A stretch of DNA of 64,000 nt from Sphingobacterium multivorum. GTDB lineage: Bacteria; Bacteroidota; Bacteroidia; Sphingobacteriales; Sphingobacteriaceae. The stretch spans positions 434,001 through 498,000 of the forward strand of contig NZ_UAUU01000011.1 of NCBI RefSeq assembly GCF_900457465.1. Reading direction: 5' to 3'. The notes beneath the pieces were generated by a model. The model saw nothing but the letters and a program-made list of their open reading frames with translations. It was not told the DNA's origin and did no database searches. The translations under genes were made by a program, and so were the position numbers. Each line of letters starts with the position of its first letter. The stretch's first letter is position 1. Shown one piece after another: positions 16,789-26,870 of the stretch.

Positions 16789-19700
16789 AGCCATTTTTAA
16801 TTTTGAGTTTGCGCGTTGGTTTAAGAGTTCGGCCGTCTACATCTATATGGCACTCTTCTTTGCGCTTTCGTTGTTCATTATGCTGTCTTCACTCGGTATT
16901 TTTGACGGTATAACGGCAACGACTTCGTCCAATACCATGATGAATTCTCCTTGGGCAATTAACGGCATGGTCAACGGTATGTCGACTATTATCTATTTTT
17001 TGATACCGTCCATCGTTGGAGCCTGCGTCTACCGGGATTTTCAATATCAGGTGCATACGATACTTTTCAGTTACCCTTTCTCAAAAACGGATTATCTACT
17101 CGGTAAATTCTTTGGATCGGTGGCTGTTGTATTGGTTATTGTATTTGCTTCAACCCTGGGGATTATCGTTGCACAATTTGTACCAGGCATCAATCAATCC
17201 CTTTTGGGGCCAATTCAGGTTGGGGCTTATTTACAAACCTATCTTGTGCAGGTTATCCCTAATCTCATTATTTTTAGTGCAATTATCTTTGTGCTGGTAA
17301 CATTGACACGAAACGTATACGTTGGTTTTGTTGCGGTGCTGATTCTTATTATTCTTCAGGTGCTGGTTCAGAATCTGGCAAACAACATGGACAACCGTTT
17401 CGTTGGGGCATTGATCGATCCTTTTGGGGATAGTGCCATCTCGTATTATACACAATACTGGTCTCCTGAAGAGAAGAATGTAAACAACCTGCCATTTACT
17501 GGAGCTGTTATTTATAACCGGTTAATATGGCTTGCGGTCGCAGCCCTATTCATTGGCGGGTTTTATGTGTTGTTTTCTTTTTCACAACATTCGATTTCCT
17601 TTAAATCGTCGAAAAAAGGAGCCCGTTTAACCAAAAATAACTTTGATAGTGTCTTCAAAATCAATCTACCTAAAGTAAATTATGATTTTTCGACATTTCA
17701 TTATTTAAGAACAATGTGGATGATGGCACGGTATGACTACCGATATATTGTCAAAAATCCGGTGTTTTTAATATTGACTTTGGTAGGAGTATTGTTCATT
17801 ATCTTAATGGCAAGTACCATTGGTTCGATATTCGGAACGTCGACCTATCCCGTGACCTGGAAAATGCTGATGATCCCGGGGACTACATTTAAATTTTTCC
17901 TGCTGATCCTCACTTTTCTTTTTACGGGACTTCTTGTGCATCGTGGAAGTATTACTCGGATGGGGGGACTACTGGATACCACAGCGGTACCCAACTGGGC
18001 TTTTATGGGATCGAAGGTTCTCGCAATTCTTTTGATGCAATTAACCTTGCTGGCCGTTGTGATTGTGACCTGCATGGGCTTCCAAATATACTATCGTTAT
18101 TATAATTTTGAAATCGGACAATATGTGATGCACCTGATGGTATACGGTATGCTGTCAAACTTGGTGTGGCTCTTCATTTCACTTTTTGTACATACGCTTT
18201 TCAAGAATTACCTGGCTGGATTTTTTGTGTTACTGACCCTCTTTATTGGATTACCTTTTTTATCCATGGTCGGTGTAGAACAGGAAATCTATCAGTTTAA
18301 CCAGGGACCGGATCTCGATTACTCGGATATGGATGGATTTGGTTACGTTCTACCGTTTTTAACCTATCGGGTTTATTGGCTACTTTTTGCGGTGTTCTTT
18401 GCTGTTATAGCCCTGTTGTTGTGGCGGAGAGGTAGTTTTTCAGGAATTAGCGAGCGTTGGCGTATTTTTAAGGCGAACTTGGGGCCGGTAACCACGGCGA
18501 TACTCATTTTTGCCTTTGCGGGCTTTATCGGCATCGGTGCTGCAATCTATTACGAAAATCATGTTAAAAATCCCTATTATACCAGTTTAGATCATGAAAA
18601 ACAGGCTGTGGAATGGGAGAAGAAATATAAAAAGTACCAATACAGGCCGCAGCCCCGTGTTGTGGATGTCAAGTTTAATTTAGATATTTTTCCCGATAAG
18701 CGTAGTTTTAAAGCGAATGCGGCCTATGTGCTAAAAAACAAGACGAATACGCCTATAGATTCCATTTTCGTCAATTATAATGATTACGATTATACCTTTT
18801 CTTTAAGTGTGCCGAATAAATTGATATCGGCCGACGATAAATATAATTTCAATATTTATAAACTCGCAAAGCCTATGGCTCCGGGCGATTCTATTGTATT
18901 GAAATTTAGCACGGCTAGTCCGGCCAACACCTGGATAAATGAAAAGTCTCCTGTGAAGGGCAATGGCACTTTTATCAACAATATGCTTTTTCCGAATATA
19001 GGCTATCTTGACCGTGGCGAGCTGGTAGATAATGATATTCGAAAGAAATACGGACTGCCACACCGGGATAGAATGGCTCCACAGACTGACAAAAGGGCCC
19101 TTCAGAATAACTATATATCTAATGATGCCGATTGGATCCGTTTTGAAGCTACGGTTAGCACAGCCAAAAATCAGTTGGCTATTGCTCCAGGCTATCTCAC
19201 AAAAGAATGGGAAAAAGATGGTCGTAAGTACTATCAGTATAAGATGGATTCGGAAATCCTGAACTTTTTTGCTTTTAATTCTGCCGAATATGAAGTCAAA
19301 AAAGATAAGTGGAACGGGGTTAATTTAGAGATCTATTACCATAAGGGGCATACCTATAACCTGGATCGCATGATGGCTTCCAGTAAAGCTTCTTTGGCTT
19401 ACTATACGAAAGAATATAGTGCTTACCCGCATCGACAATTACGTATTATTGAATTTCCGCGCACAGCAGGAACTTTCGCACAGTCCTTTGCCAATACTAT
19501 TCCTTTTTCCGAAGCGATCGGCTTTATTGCTGATGTCAATGAGAAAAAGGAAGATGCAGTCGATTATCCCTACGCGGTAACAGCCCATGAAATTGCACAT
19601 CAGTGGTGGGCACATCAAGTGGTAGGAGCCAATGTGCAGGGAGCGACATTGATGTCCGAAAGTATGTCGGAATATTCATCGCTAAAGGTTTTGGAAAGAA

Positions 19701-20425
19701 GATATGGGAAAGGGCAGATGCGTAAGTTTCTCAAAGATGCGCTCGATGGCTATTTACAAGGGCGAAGTGCCGAAAAACTCGGTGAAAAGCCGTTGATGTA
19801 TAATGAAAATCAAATGTATATTCATTACCAAAAGGGATCCTTGGTACTGTATGCCTTGAGCGATTATCTGGGCGAGGATCTTTTTAACCGGACAGCTCAA
19901 TCTTATTTACAACGTACAGCGTTTCAAAACCCACCGTATACAACGTCGTCGGAGTTTGTGGATAGTTTTAGACAGGCGACTCCAGATTCCTTACGTTACC
20001 TGATTAAAGATATGTTTGAAACGATCACCCTATATAACAACAAAATAGAAAAAGTAAGTTCTAAGAAACTTAAAAATGGTAAATATCAGGTTGATATCCA
20101 ATTTGAAGTTTCTAAATACCGCGTAGATGGCAATGGGAAAAAGAGTTACAATGACGAAGGTGGACAGCCACTGTCCTTTAAGAAATCAGATCGTGTGACC
20201 CTGAAATCATTGCCATTGGCAGACTATATTGAGGTAGGTGTTTTCTCGGATAAGAAAAGCAAAGACGGTAATAAACGTCAGGAGCTTTATCTAAAAAAGC
20301 ATAAAATCGATCGAATCAACAATACGATGACGCTAATTGTTGATCAAAAACCCGAACAGGTCGGCATAGACCCTTACAATAAATTGATCGATATTGAATC
20401 GGACGATAATCGAAAGGAAATATAA
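16769..20425 (+). CDS. ABC-2 permease fused to an M1-family aminopeptidase
   Basis: The 1218-residue fusion has two sets of about six transmembrane helices in the first 600 residues (ABC-2 permease halves), then a periplasmic M1-like peptidase domain. The zinc motif HEIAHQWW lies at about residue 940, with a following Glu in LMSESMSEY about 20 residues later. This is the known Bacteroidota 'ABC transporter permease/M1 family aminopeptidase' architecture. The start may be the ATG at 16769 or 16781; both overlap the ATPase gene. It may couple peptide processing to transport, but no substrate has been assigned. Confidence 0.9.
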   Translation: MINAMFRAIFNFEFARWFKSSAVYIYMALFFALSLFIMLSSLGIFDGITATTSSNTMMNSPWAINGMVNGMSTIIYFLIPSIVGACVYRDFQYQVHTILFSYPFSKTDYLLGKFFGSVAVVLVIVFASTLGIIVAQFVPGINQSLLGPIQVGAYLQTYLVQVIPNLIIFSAIIFVLVTLTRNVYVGFVAVLILIILQVLVQNLANNMDNRFVGALIDPFGDSAISYYTQYWSPEEKNVNNLPFTGAVIYNRLIWLAVAALFIGGFYVLFSFSQHSISFKSSKKGARLTKNNFDSVFKINLPKVNYDFSTFHYLRTMWMMARYDYRYIVKNPVFLILTLVGVLFIILMASTIGSIFGTSTYPVTWKMLMIPGTTFKFFLLILTFLFTGLLVHRGSITRMGGLLDTTAVPNWAFMGSKVLAILLMQLTLLAVVIVTCMGFQIYYRYYNFEIGQYVMHLMVYGMLSNLVWLFISLFVHTLFKNYLAGFFVLLTLFIGLPFLSMVGVEQEIYQFNQGPDLDYSDMDGFGYVLPFLTYRVYWLLFAVFFAVIALLLWRRGSFSGISERWRIFKANLGPVTTAILIFAFAGFIGIGAAIYYENHVKNPYYTSLDHEKQAVEWEKKYKKYQYRPQPRVVDVKFNLDIFPDKRSFKANAAYVLKNKTNTPIDSIFVNYNDYDYTFSLSVPNKLISADDKYNFNIYKLAKPMAPGDSIVLKFSTASPANTWINEKSPVKGNGTFINNMLFPNIGYLDRGELVDNDIRKKYGLPHRDRMAPQTDKRALQNNYISNDADWIRFEATVSTAKNQLAIAPGYLTKEWEKDGRKYYQYKMDSEILNFFAFNSAEYEVKKDKWNGVNLEIYYHKGHTYNLDRMMASSKASLAYYTKEYSAYPHRQLRIIEFPRTAGTFAQSFANTIPFSEAIGFIADVNEKKEDAVDYPYAVTAHEIAHQWWAHQVVGANVQGATLMSESMSEYSSLKVLERRYGKGQMRKFLKDALDGYLQGRSAEKLGEKPLMYNENQMYIHYQKGSLVLYALSDYLGEDLFNRTAQSYLQRTAFQNPPYTTSSEFVDSFRQATPDSLRYLIKDMFETITLYNNKIEKVSSKKLKNGKYQVDIQFEVSKYRVDGNGKKSYNDEGGQPLSFKKSDRVTLKSLPLADYIEVGVFSDKKSKDGNKRQELYLKKHKIDRINNTMTLIVDQKPEQVGIDPYNKLIDIESDDNRKEI

Positions 20426-20440
20426 AAAGGGTAGTTATAA

Positions 20441-20470
20441 AAAAATCCTCATCGCATGATGAGGATTTTT
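20441..20470 (+). terminator. Strong intrinsic terminator
   Basis: AAAAATCCTCATC-GCAT-GATGAGGATTTTT forms a 13-bp perfect stem with a 4-nt loop and a T-run, 16 nt after the permease-peptidase stop. It marks the end of the conserved chromosomal region before the island. Confidence 0.9.
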
Positions 20471-20472
20471 TG

Positions 20473-20516
20473 TGCTCCCACCTGGGCTCGAACCAGGGAC
20501 CAAAAGATTATGAGTC
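20473..20516 (-). other. 3' half of a tRNA-Met(CAU)-like gene (attachment-site remnant)
   Basis: Read on the minus strand this gives an anticodon loop CTCATAA, variable region, T-arm CCTGG-TTCGAGC-CCAGG and acceptor strand TGGGAGC plus A. The 5' half is missing: upstream bases do not pair with the anticodon stem, and no GCTCCCA acceptor partner follows. A tRNA cut at the anticodon loop at an island edge is a classic integrase attachment scar. The sequence itself is clear; the att interpretation is inference. Confidence 0.7.
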
Positions 20517-20729
20517 TAATAGTCGGTACCTCATTACCTGACGCAAAAACGTTGTTTCTAGCTTGCTAAGGCAATATATTGAATATTTTTTACTTATCAA
20601 AATTTGGTACTGTTACACTATCGTTACATAATTTGCAGTGAAAACGATAAATTAAATAAGTTTAGATACCCTTAAGATGTTGCTCGGAAACAAAACATTA
20701 ATAAAATCCTCATAATTAACTAAGGTTCT
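20508..20729. repeat. 222-bp direct repeat, copy 1
   Basis: This stretch recurs at 28518-28739 with three mismatches by eye (G/A, C/A, C/T). It begins inside the tRNA anticodon-loop segment (TTATGAGTC) and ends exactly where the IS3 element begins. Inside is a TATCGTT…AACGATA inverted repeat. It encodes no protein. It is likely an integrative-element end or a segmental-duplication boundary. Confidence 0.9.
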
Positions 20730-20793
20730 GTAAGTGTCCCAAAAAATCCAACAGCTTAAAACTGGACATAAATGTTTAGATTTAAGTAATAAG

Positions 20794-21084
20794 ATGAAAA
20801 AGACACGTTTTACAGAAACCCAGATTGTGCGAGCACTCAAAGAGGGAGAAGAAGGTCGAAAGACCGAAGATATCTGCCGAGAGCTTGAGATCAGCAAATC
20901 CACCTTTTATAATTGGAAAAGCCGTTACGGTGGCATGGAAGCATCAGATGTCAAGCGCCTGAAGGAACTTGAAGAAGAAAATGCACGCTTAAAAAAGATG
21001 TTTGCCGAACTGAGTATGAACCATGATATCCTAAAAGAAGTTATCACAAAAAAAGGTTGGGGCTCCGGCAACAAAAACAGTTGA
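20794..21084 (+). CDS. IS3-family transposase OrfA
   Basis: Start chosen at the ATG at 20794 (MKKTRFTETQIVRALKE), the usual OrfA start. The 96-residue protein has an HTH (about residues 10-45, …DICRELEISKSTFYNWKSRY) and a leucine-zipper-like coiled coil (about 55-85). An A7 run (21048-21054) just before the overlap with OrfB would give a −1 frameshift, KK to RLGLRQQK, producing the OrfAB transposase, as is standard for IS3. Confidence 0.9.
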   Translation: MKKTRFTETQIVRALKEGEEGRKTEDICRELEISKSTFYNWKSRYGGMEASDVKRLKELEEENARLKKMFAELSMNHDILKEVITKKGWGSGNKNS

Positions 21085-21902
21085 TCCAGGAGATTATCCT
21101 AGATCACGGTTTGAGTGTCACCGGAGCCTGTAAATTGACAGGTATGTGCCGTTCACAATATTACTATGTTAGTAAGAAAGATGATAGTGCTTTTATAGCA
21201 GCATTAGATCAACTGTCTTCCAAACATCCTGTATATGGATTTCGAACACTATATGCCTACCTGCGCAGAGAAGGTAAGCCATGGAACCATAAAAAAGTAT
21301 ACAGAGTATATAAGCTACTTAATATGAACAAGAAGCGGCGTGGGAAACGTCGGCTACCTACTCGGGAGAAACAACGTTTGGAACAACAGAGCAGTATTAA
21401 TCAAAAATGGAGCATGGACTTTATGAGCGATAGCTTGGCCAGCGGAAACAGGTTTAGAACTTTTAATGTGATGGATGACTGTTCCCGTGAGATATTATGT
21501 ATCGAAATAGTTACTTCAATTTCTTCTTTGCGGGTAACTCGGACACTTGAACAAATTATAGAATGGTGGGGCAAACCGCTCTGTCTACGCGTAGATAATG
21601 GTCCTGAATTCACCAGTCATCATTTTGAGCTCTGGTGTAAAGACCAGGGAATCGGTATTCAATTTATCCAGCCCGGTAAGCCTATGCAGAACGGTTACAT
21701 CGAACGGTTCAACCGAAGTTATCGCAAAGAAATTTTGGATGCTTATTTATTTTTCAACTTGTCAGAAGTAAGAGAACATACCCAGCTATGGATGGATGAA
21801 TACAATAACAACAGACCCCATGAAGGTCTTGGGAATCTTACACCAACGGAATTATCAAAAAATATTAGACACAAACAACAAATAAATCAATTAGTAACGT
21901 AA
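21057..21902 (+). CDS. IS3-family transposase OrfB (DDE integrase core)
   Basis: The 281-residue frame contains the rve catalytic core: first Asp in SMDFMSD (about residue 121), second in RVDNGPEFTS (about 180) and Glu in NGYIERFNRSYRKE (about 215). The C-terminal HEGLGNLTP motif is also typical. It is probably expressed as an OrfAB fusion by −1 frameshifting, since the frame begins with TTG rather than ATG. It appears intact. Confidence 0.92.
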   Translation: MGLRQQKQLIQEIILDHGLSVTGACKLTGMCRSQYYYVSKKDDSAFIAALDQLSSKHPVYGFRTLYAYLRREGKPWNHKKVYRVYKLLNMNKKRRGKRRLPTREKQRLEQQSSINQKWSMDFMSDSLASGNRFRTFNVMDDCSREILCIEIVTSISSLRVTRTLEQIIEWWGKPLCLRVDNGPEFTSHHFELWCKDQGIGIQFIQPGKPMQNGYIERFNRSYRKEILDAYLFFNLSEVREHTQLWMDEYNNNRPHEGLGNLTPTELSKNIRHKQQINQLVT

Positions 21903-21950
21903 ATTAGAAAAGTCCAATCCCAGCTGTCGGAAAAATGGGGTACTTATACA

Positions 21951-22043
21951 AGCTCAATCCCCAGATGTTATTGTGATGCTGGACTAGGAGAGGTCCATTT
22001 GACTTCCAATAGTGGTATTAGTAGATGCTATAAAGATTGGTAG
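21951..22043 (+). pseudogene. Candidate beheaded precursor peptide (C-terminal 30 residues)
   Basis: Immediately right of the IS3 end an open frame without a start gives about 30 residues. They contain three Cys (PRCYCDAG near the start and RCYKDW at the end) plus Gly, Ser and Asn, then TAG. It is followed by a strong hairpin and then a TlpA-like gene, exactly the order seen for the intact six-Cys precursors at 33205-33711. I infer that it is the core of a precursor whose leader was removed by the IS or an IS-adjacent deletion. The match is positional and compositional only. Confidence 0.35.
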
Positions 22044-22053
22044 TAATTAAATC

Positions 22054-22082
22054 AAGTGTTCATTCTTTATGAATGAACACTT
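22054..22082 (+). terminator. Hairpin between precursor remnant and TlpA-like gene
   Basis: AAGTGTTCATTC-TTTAT-GAATGAACACTT is a perfect 12-bp stem followed by a T-rich tract, 16 nt ahead of the TlpA-like start. Its position suggests partial termination, giving more precursor than maturation transcript. Set B has a counterpart at 33725-33753. Confidence 0.7.
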
Positions 22083-22097
22083 CTAATTTTTATTTAT

Positions 22098-23213
22098 ATG
22101 AGGCTAATTTATTTAAATTTATTGCTTTTTATTGCGAGTTGTGGCCCTACAACTGCTCCAAAAGACTCGGTATATATCATGGGTAATATTAAAAATCTTT
22201 CTGCGGGTACCGTGTACTTATTAAATTCTGAAAGAAAAGCGATTGATTCAGTTTATGCCAAAGATGGGAAATTTTCCTTTTCATTACAGAGAGATCCAGA
22301 AAATGATTTTTACACCTTAAGCCATATAGATGATAATGGCATGAAATCCATTTTTCAGTTTCCGACGGATAGAACATTTAGAGGAGGTCCGCTACAGGTA
22401 GATTTTTTTATGGCCGATGACACGGTGAAATTGGGGGGAAGCTTAAAGGTTTTTCATTCAAGACAGATTAAAATGGCCGACAACATACAATTAGTATATC
22501 CGGATGAACCCCTGAGTGCTGGAAAACAGACCCGGGCTATGTATAGCGTCAACTGGGATCTAAATAAACGTATCACAGATTCCGAATTTGTTAATGTACA
22601 GCAACAGGTCAAAGAGTATCCCTATTCTATCTATTTGCTAAAACAAATTTCGGAAAATCGGGCAAATTTCAGTGTCCGACAATTGCAACTTCTTCTGTCA
22701 CTTTTTAATGATGATATGAAGCAGAGGAAGGAGACTGTCGCAATAAAAGAGTCCATATCGAATCGGCAAGTTTCTTCAGGGAAAATTGTTTCGCTTGAAC
22801 TGAAGTTTGTTGATGGTGGGGTAAAACGGATTATTGATCGAAATAGTAAAGTTAATATATTGGTGTTTTGGGCTAGTTGGTGTGGACCATGTTTGCAGGA
22901 AATCCCCGCTTTGAAGGAGCTATACAAAAAATACAAGAATGAAGATAACGTCCATTGGGTATCTGTGTCATTGGATCGAAATGAGCTTGCATGGAAGAAG
23001 AGTCTGGAAGAGAACAATATGCCTTGGGAGCAGTTTATCGTACCATCTGAAAAAATAAATTTCTTGTATGATATATTGGAGCTAGATGGAAGTATCCCGG
23101 CGGTTCTATTTGTCAATAATCAAGGTAAAATCATTAACAAACTCATAGGTTATGACAAGGAAAATATAAAAAACTATGACAAAATTATTACTGAAAATCT
23201 AGCTAAAAACTAA
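22098..23213 (+). CDS. TlpA-like thiol-disulfide lipoprotein with DUF4369-like N-terminus (set A)
   Basis: The 371-residue protein has a lipoprotein signal (LLFIASC, Cys about residue 14). A beta-rich DUF4369-like domain (about 25-130) follows, then a thioredoxin domain with FWASWCGPC (first Cys about residue 262) and a cis-Pro in GSIPAVLF. It would be an envelope-anchored thiol-disulfide enzyme. Next to Cys-rich peptides and an exporter, a role in setting precursor disulfides is plausible. It belongs to set A, which is otherwise partly degenerate. Confidence 0.88.
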   Translation: MRLIYLNLLLFIASCGPTTAPKDSVYIMGNIKNLSAGTVYLLNSERKAIDSVYAKDGKFSFSLQRDPENDFYTLSHIDDNGMKSIFQFPTDRTFRGGPLQVDFFMADDTVKLGGSLKVFHSRQIKMADNIQLVYPDEPLSAGKQTRAMYSVNWDLNKRITDSEFVNVQQQVKEYPYSIYLLKQISENRANFSVRQLQLLLSLFNDDMKQRKETVAIKESISNRQVSSGKIVSLELKFVDGGVKRIIDRNSKVNILVFWASWCGPCLQEIPALKELYKKYKNEDNVHWVSVSLDRNELAWKKSLEENNMPWEQFIVPSEKINFLYDILELDGSIPAVLFVNNQGKIINKLIGYDKENIKNYDKIITENLAKN

Positions 23214-23332
23214 TTAAGAGAATTGAAGTTTCACCGCCATATTTTGATGAATGATTTTAAAAAATATTTGTAGTTACATGAGCAAAATAATTCTATAAAA
23301 AAGTAACAAAGCGTTTTCCTTATTATAAACAG

Positions 23333-25490
23333 ATGGACATGATGGATAGTGGGGCTACTTGCCTTCTCATGATCTTCAAGTACTATGGACAAACTATTTC
23401 TATTCATAAGATTCGTAGATTGTGCCAGACAACAGGTAGAGGTGTCAATTTACTAGGAATTATTGAGGCGGCAGAAAAGCTGGGTTTTCGTACATATGGT
23501 GTACGTCTTACTCTTGAACAGCTTGGGGAAGTTGACCTTCCATGTATCTTACACTGGAATCCGAACCATTTTGTGGTGGTCTATAAGGTGAAGAAGGAAA
23601 CTTATTATGTGGCAGATCCTTCTGTAGAGTTAATAAAATATCATAGTAAAGAGTTTGCAAAGAACTGGTATTCGTCAAAGGAATTGCATTTGGGTCTTTC
23701 TCTCATACTAAGCCCTGGCCCAGAACTTTATAAGCTAGACGAGGAGAAGGATAATCTTTCACTAAAATGGATGAAGTTGTTACTTTATTTTTATAAATAT
23801 AAAAGGTTGTTTATCCAATTGGCTTTAGGGTTTTTCCTGGGAACTATTTTACAGCTCATTGGTCCATTTCTTACTCAATCCGTAGTGGAAATTGGTATTA
23901 GTACAAAAAACATAAGCTTTATCAATCTTATCCTTATCGCCCAGCTTATGCTTTTTATTGGTGGTACAGCCGTTTCATTTATACGTTCTTGGATTCTCCT
24001 GCATATTAGTACGCGGGTGAATATCTCCATCCTAACTGATCTATTGATAAAGATCATGAAATTGCCTATGGAATTTTTCGATGTTAAGACGCATGGCGAT
24101 CTTATGCAGCGTATGTCAGATCAACAACGTATAGAAGCGTTCGTTACTGGGGACACTCTGAACATTCTATTTTCTTTAATCAATATGTTGATTTTTGGGA
24201 CGCTATTGATAATCTATAATAAAGTGATCTTTTTTGTGTTTTTTATCTCAACCTTGTTTTATACAGGTTGGATATTATTATTTATGAAATATAGAAGAGA
24301 TCTGGATAACAGGAAATTTAAGATAGCTTCCGAAAATCAAACATATACCGTGGAGATGATTCAGAGCATTAAGGATATCAAGTTAAATAATGCTCAGAAG
24401 CAGAAACGATGGGATGGGAAGCGCTTCAGGCCCGTTTTTTTTTAAATTTAAGGTAAAAAGCCTTGCATTATCACAATTTCAGTCTTTGGGTTCTATGGCA
24501 ATCAATCAGACGAAAGGTATTCTCATTACTTATTTGAGTGCAAAAGCTGTGATTGATGGTGATATGACTCTAGGTGGGATGATGGCAGTCCAATATATTG
24601 CGGGCATGGTGAGTAGCCCTGTAGAGTCATTACTGGGATTTATGCACGCATATCAGGATGCGAAAATTAGTATGGAACGTCTCAATGAAATTTACGAAGC
24701 GGATGGTGAGGAAGATATGCAGCGAGATTATCTGATCAATTTACCAGAACGAAAGGATATAGAAATTCGTAATTTGACTTTTCGATACTACGGGGCTGGA
24801 AATGAGCCTATATTTACGAAGTTAAACCTGCATTTTCCCGCCGGTAAAACAACAGCTATAGTTGGAACTAGTGGCAGTGGAAAAACAACAATACTCAAAC
24901 TTCTCTTACGTTTTTATAATTCTGAGGAAGGTGAAATATTTGTTGGTGGAAAGCGGCTGGAGCAGATTGACTTTGCCCTATGGCGAGGGGCATGTGGGGC
25001 TGTTCTCCAGGATAATTATGTGTATGCTGATACTATCGAAAGAAATATAGCTGTTAATGATGAGTTTCCAGACATTCAGCGGTTGCAGAAAGCAATTGAA
25101 ATAGCGAACCTAACGGAATTCATTAGTGAACAACCTTTCGGATTAGCAACCAAGATCGGAACTGCTGGAAAAGGGGTGAGCCAGGGCCAACGCCAGCGTT
25201 TTATGATAGCGAGGGCTGTATATAAGGAACCTGAGTTTATATTTTTGGATGAGGCGACCAATGCGTTGGATGCAAATAATGAGAAAGCGATCATTGAGAA
25301 CTTAAACTCATTTTTTAAGAATAGAACAGTGATTGTGATCGCCCATCGACTGAGCACAGTCAAGAATGCAGACAATATTGTCGTTGTAGAGAAAGGAGAA
25401 ATTGTTGAACAAGGTTCACATCATCATTTAGTGCAGATGAGAGGGAAGTATTTTGAACAGGTAAGAAATCAATTGGAACTGGGAAGTTAG
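23333..25490 (+). pseudogene. C39 peptidase-domain ABC exporter, set A (inactive peptidase, frameshifted)
   Basis: This is a homolog of the set-B exporter at 36326-38508. It keeps a C39-like domain, six-helix ABC membrane domain, Walker A GTSGSGKTT, signature VSQGQRQRF and FLDEATNALD. It has three visible defects. The catalytic Cys of the DCG motif is Ser (DSG, AGT at 23348). The GTG start of the homolog aligns with GTA, leaving only an internal ATG that skips the oxyanion Gln. And the frame breaks at 24413 (−1) and in a nine-T run at 24435-24443 (+2 against the homolog). Leader cleavage should be lost even if the indels are sequencing errors. Confidence 0.85.
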
Positions 25491-25498
25491 AACACTTT

Positions 25499-26795
25499 AT
25501 GGAAGAGCAAATAATCATCGAATCAGAATCCAATTCTGAAGATCTTCAAGAAATTATAACTAAGCCTCCATCGTGGCTGTTACGATGGGGAATAAGCTGT
25601 ATTTTGTTTATGGTTGTGGCATTATTGGGTATATCTTGCTTTATTCGTTATCCGGAAATGATAAACGTACCAGTTAAATTTAATACTGAAGAGTCTCCGA
25701 AGTTCGTATCGGCCAAAGTATCAGGTAATTTGGTGAAATTGCTCCTTAAAGATGGAAACTGGGTGACACCGGGCACGCCATTAGCGTATTTGGAAAGTAC
25801 GGCAGACCACGATCAAGTTTTAAGCCTATTGGGACATTTGTACGAATTACAAAAAAATTATGAAAGCCCCTATGATCTCAAAGAAAGAATTATGGCTAGA
25901 AATCTTAATCTAGGCGAGCTTCAAGAGAGCTATCATACCTTTTATCTTGCATATTTGAACTATCTCTCATCCCGAAATAATGGTATTTTTCAAAAACGAA
26001 GGATAGTGATCAATAAAGAGGTCGCGAATGTAAATAAGCAATATGAAAAAAGCAATCAATCATTTCAATTGCAAAAGCAACAATTGAAACTTGCTGAGCA
26101 AGATTATGAAAAATATAAACTTCTTGCCGAAAAGAAAGTTATCAGCCCTGCCGAACTGCAGGAAAAAGAAACTCTGTTACTCTCCAAAAGGCAGATAATC
26201 CCTCAGATGGAAAATAATTTGATTTCCTACGAAGGCAATATCATATCCAAACATAGGGAACTCGCAGATATTGAAAACCAGATTACGGAAGAGCAGAAGA
26301 AATTTATTCAATCACTGAACAGTTTTATTAGTGATGCAGAAAACTGGAAAAAACAATATGTGATTGTAAGTTTTTCCGAGGGGAAACTAATATATAGCGA
26401 ATTCCTGCAAGTTAACCAATCTGTTTTCTGTGGGCCAAAAGCTTTTCTATATTAACCCAAAAAATGAACAATACTACGGTGAATTGACAATATCTCAGGA
26501 CATTTCGGCGAAGGTAAAGCTTGGTCAACAGGCTCTTATAAAAGTTCGGAGCTACCCGTATGGGGAATATGGATATCTTCGTGGCAGAGTATCGTATATT
26601 TCAGAAATACCCATAGGGGACAGTACTTTTTTTGTTAAGCTCGATCTCCTACGTAGTGGTAAAGATTCCTTGATTCAGCTTAAGCCTGGAATTCTAGGCA
26701 ATGCAGAGATTATAACAGAAGACAAATCTATATTCAAAAGAGTATGGTATAATCTCACCAAAAATCTTGAATATCAACGAACAGGTAAAGGTTAG
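25499..26795 (+). pseudogene. HlyD-family secretion adaptor, set A (frameshifted)
   Basis: The first frame (25499-26455) has one N-terminal membrane helix (about residues 30-52), a lipoyl-like half, and a long coiled coil (about 175-270). The second frame (26430-26795) supplies the C-terminal beta-barrel. Comparison with the intact set-B adaptor shows one extra T near 26425-26430 (QSVF|CVGQ) as the cause. HlyD adaptors bridge an ABC exporter to an outer-membrane channel. It follows the exporter frame by 8 nt. Confidence 0.85.
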
Positions 26796-26870
26796 ATCGT
26801 ATTTAATTGATATATAGAAAAATAATAATGTTTCATAGGTAGAATTTTACAAAAAAATAAAAATTGTAAT

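Larger units (their letters stand above)
20731..21946 (+). mobile_element. IS3-family insertion sequence
   Basis: The element has two overlapping transposase frames. Imperfect terminal inverted repeats are visible by alignment: the left end TAAGTGTCCCA…ACAGCT…CTGGAC matches the reverse complement of the right end TAAGTACCCCA…ACAGCT…TTGGAC. The termini could extend 2-4 bp to a TGTA. No matching target duplication is visible on the two sides, consistent with a rearrangement or deletion next to the element. Confidence 0.85.

Noticed and set aside
21401..21613. Minus-strand ORF inside the IS3 transposase
   Set aside because: Antisense shadow of the DDE domain.
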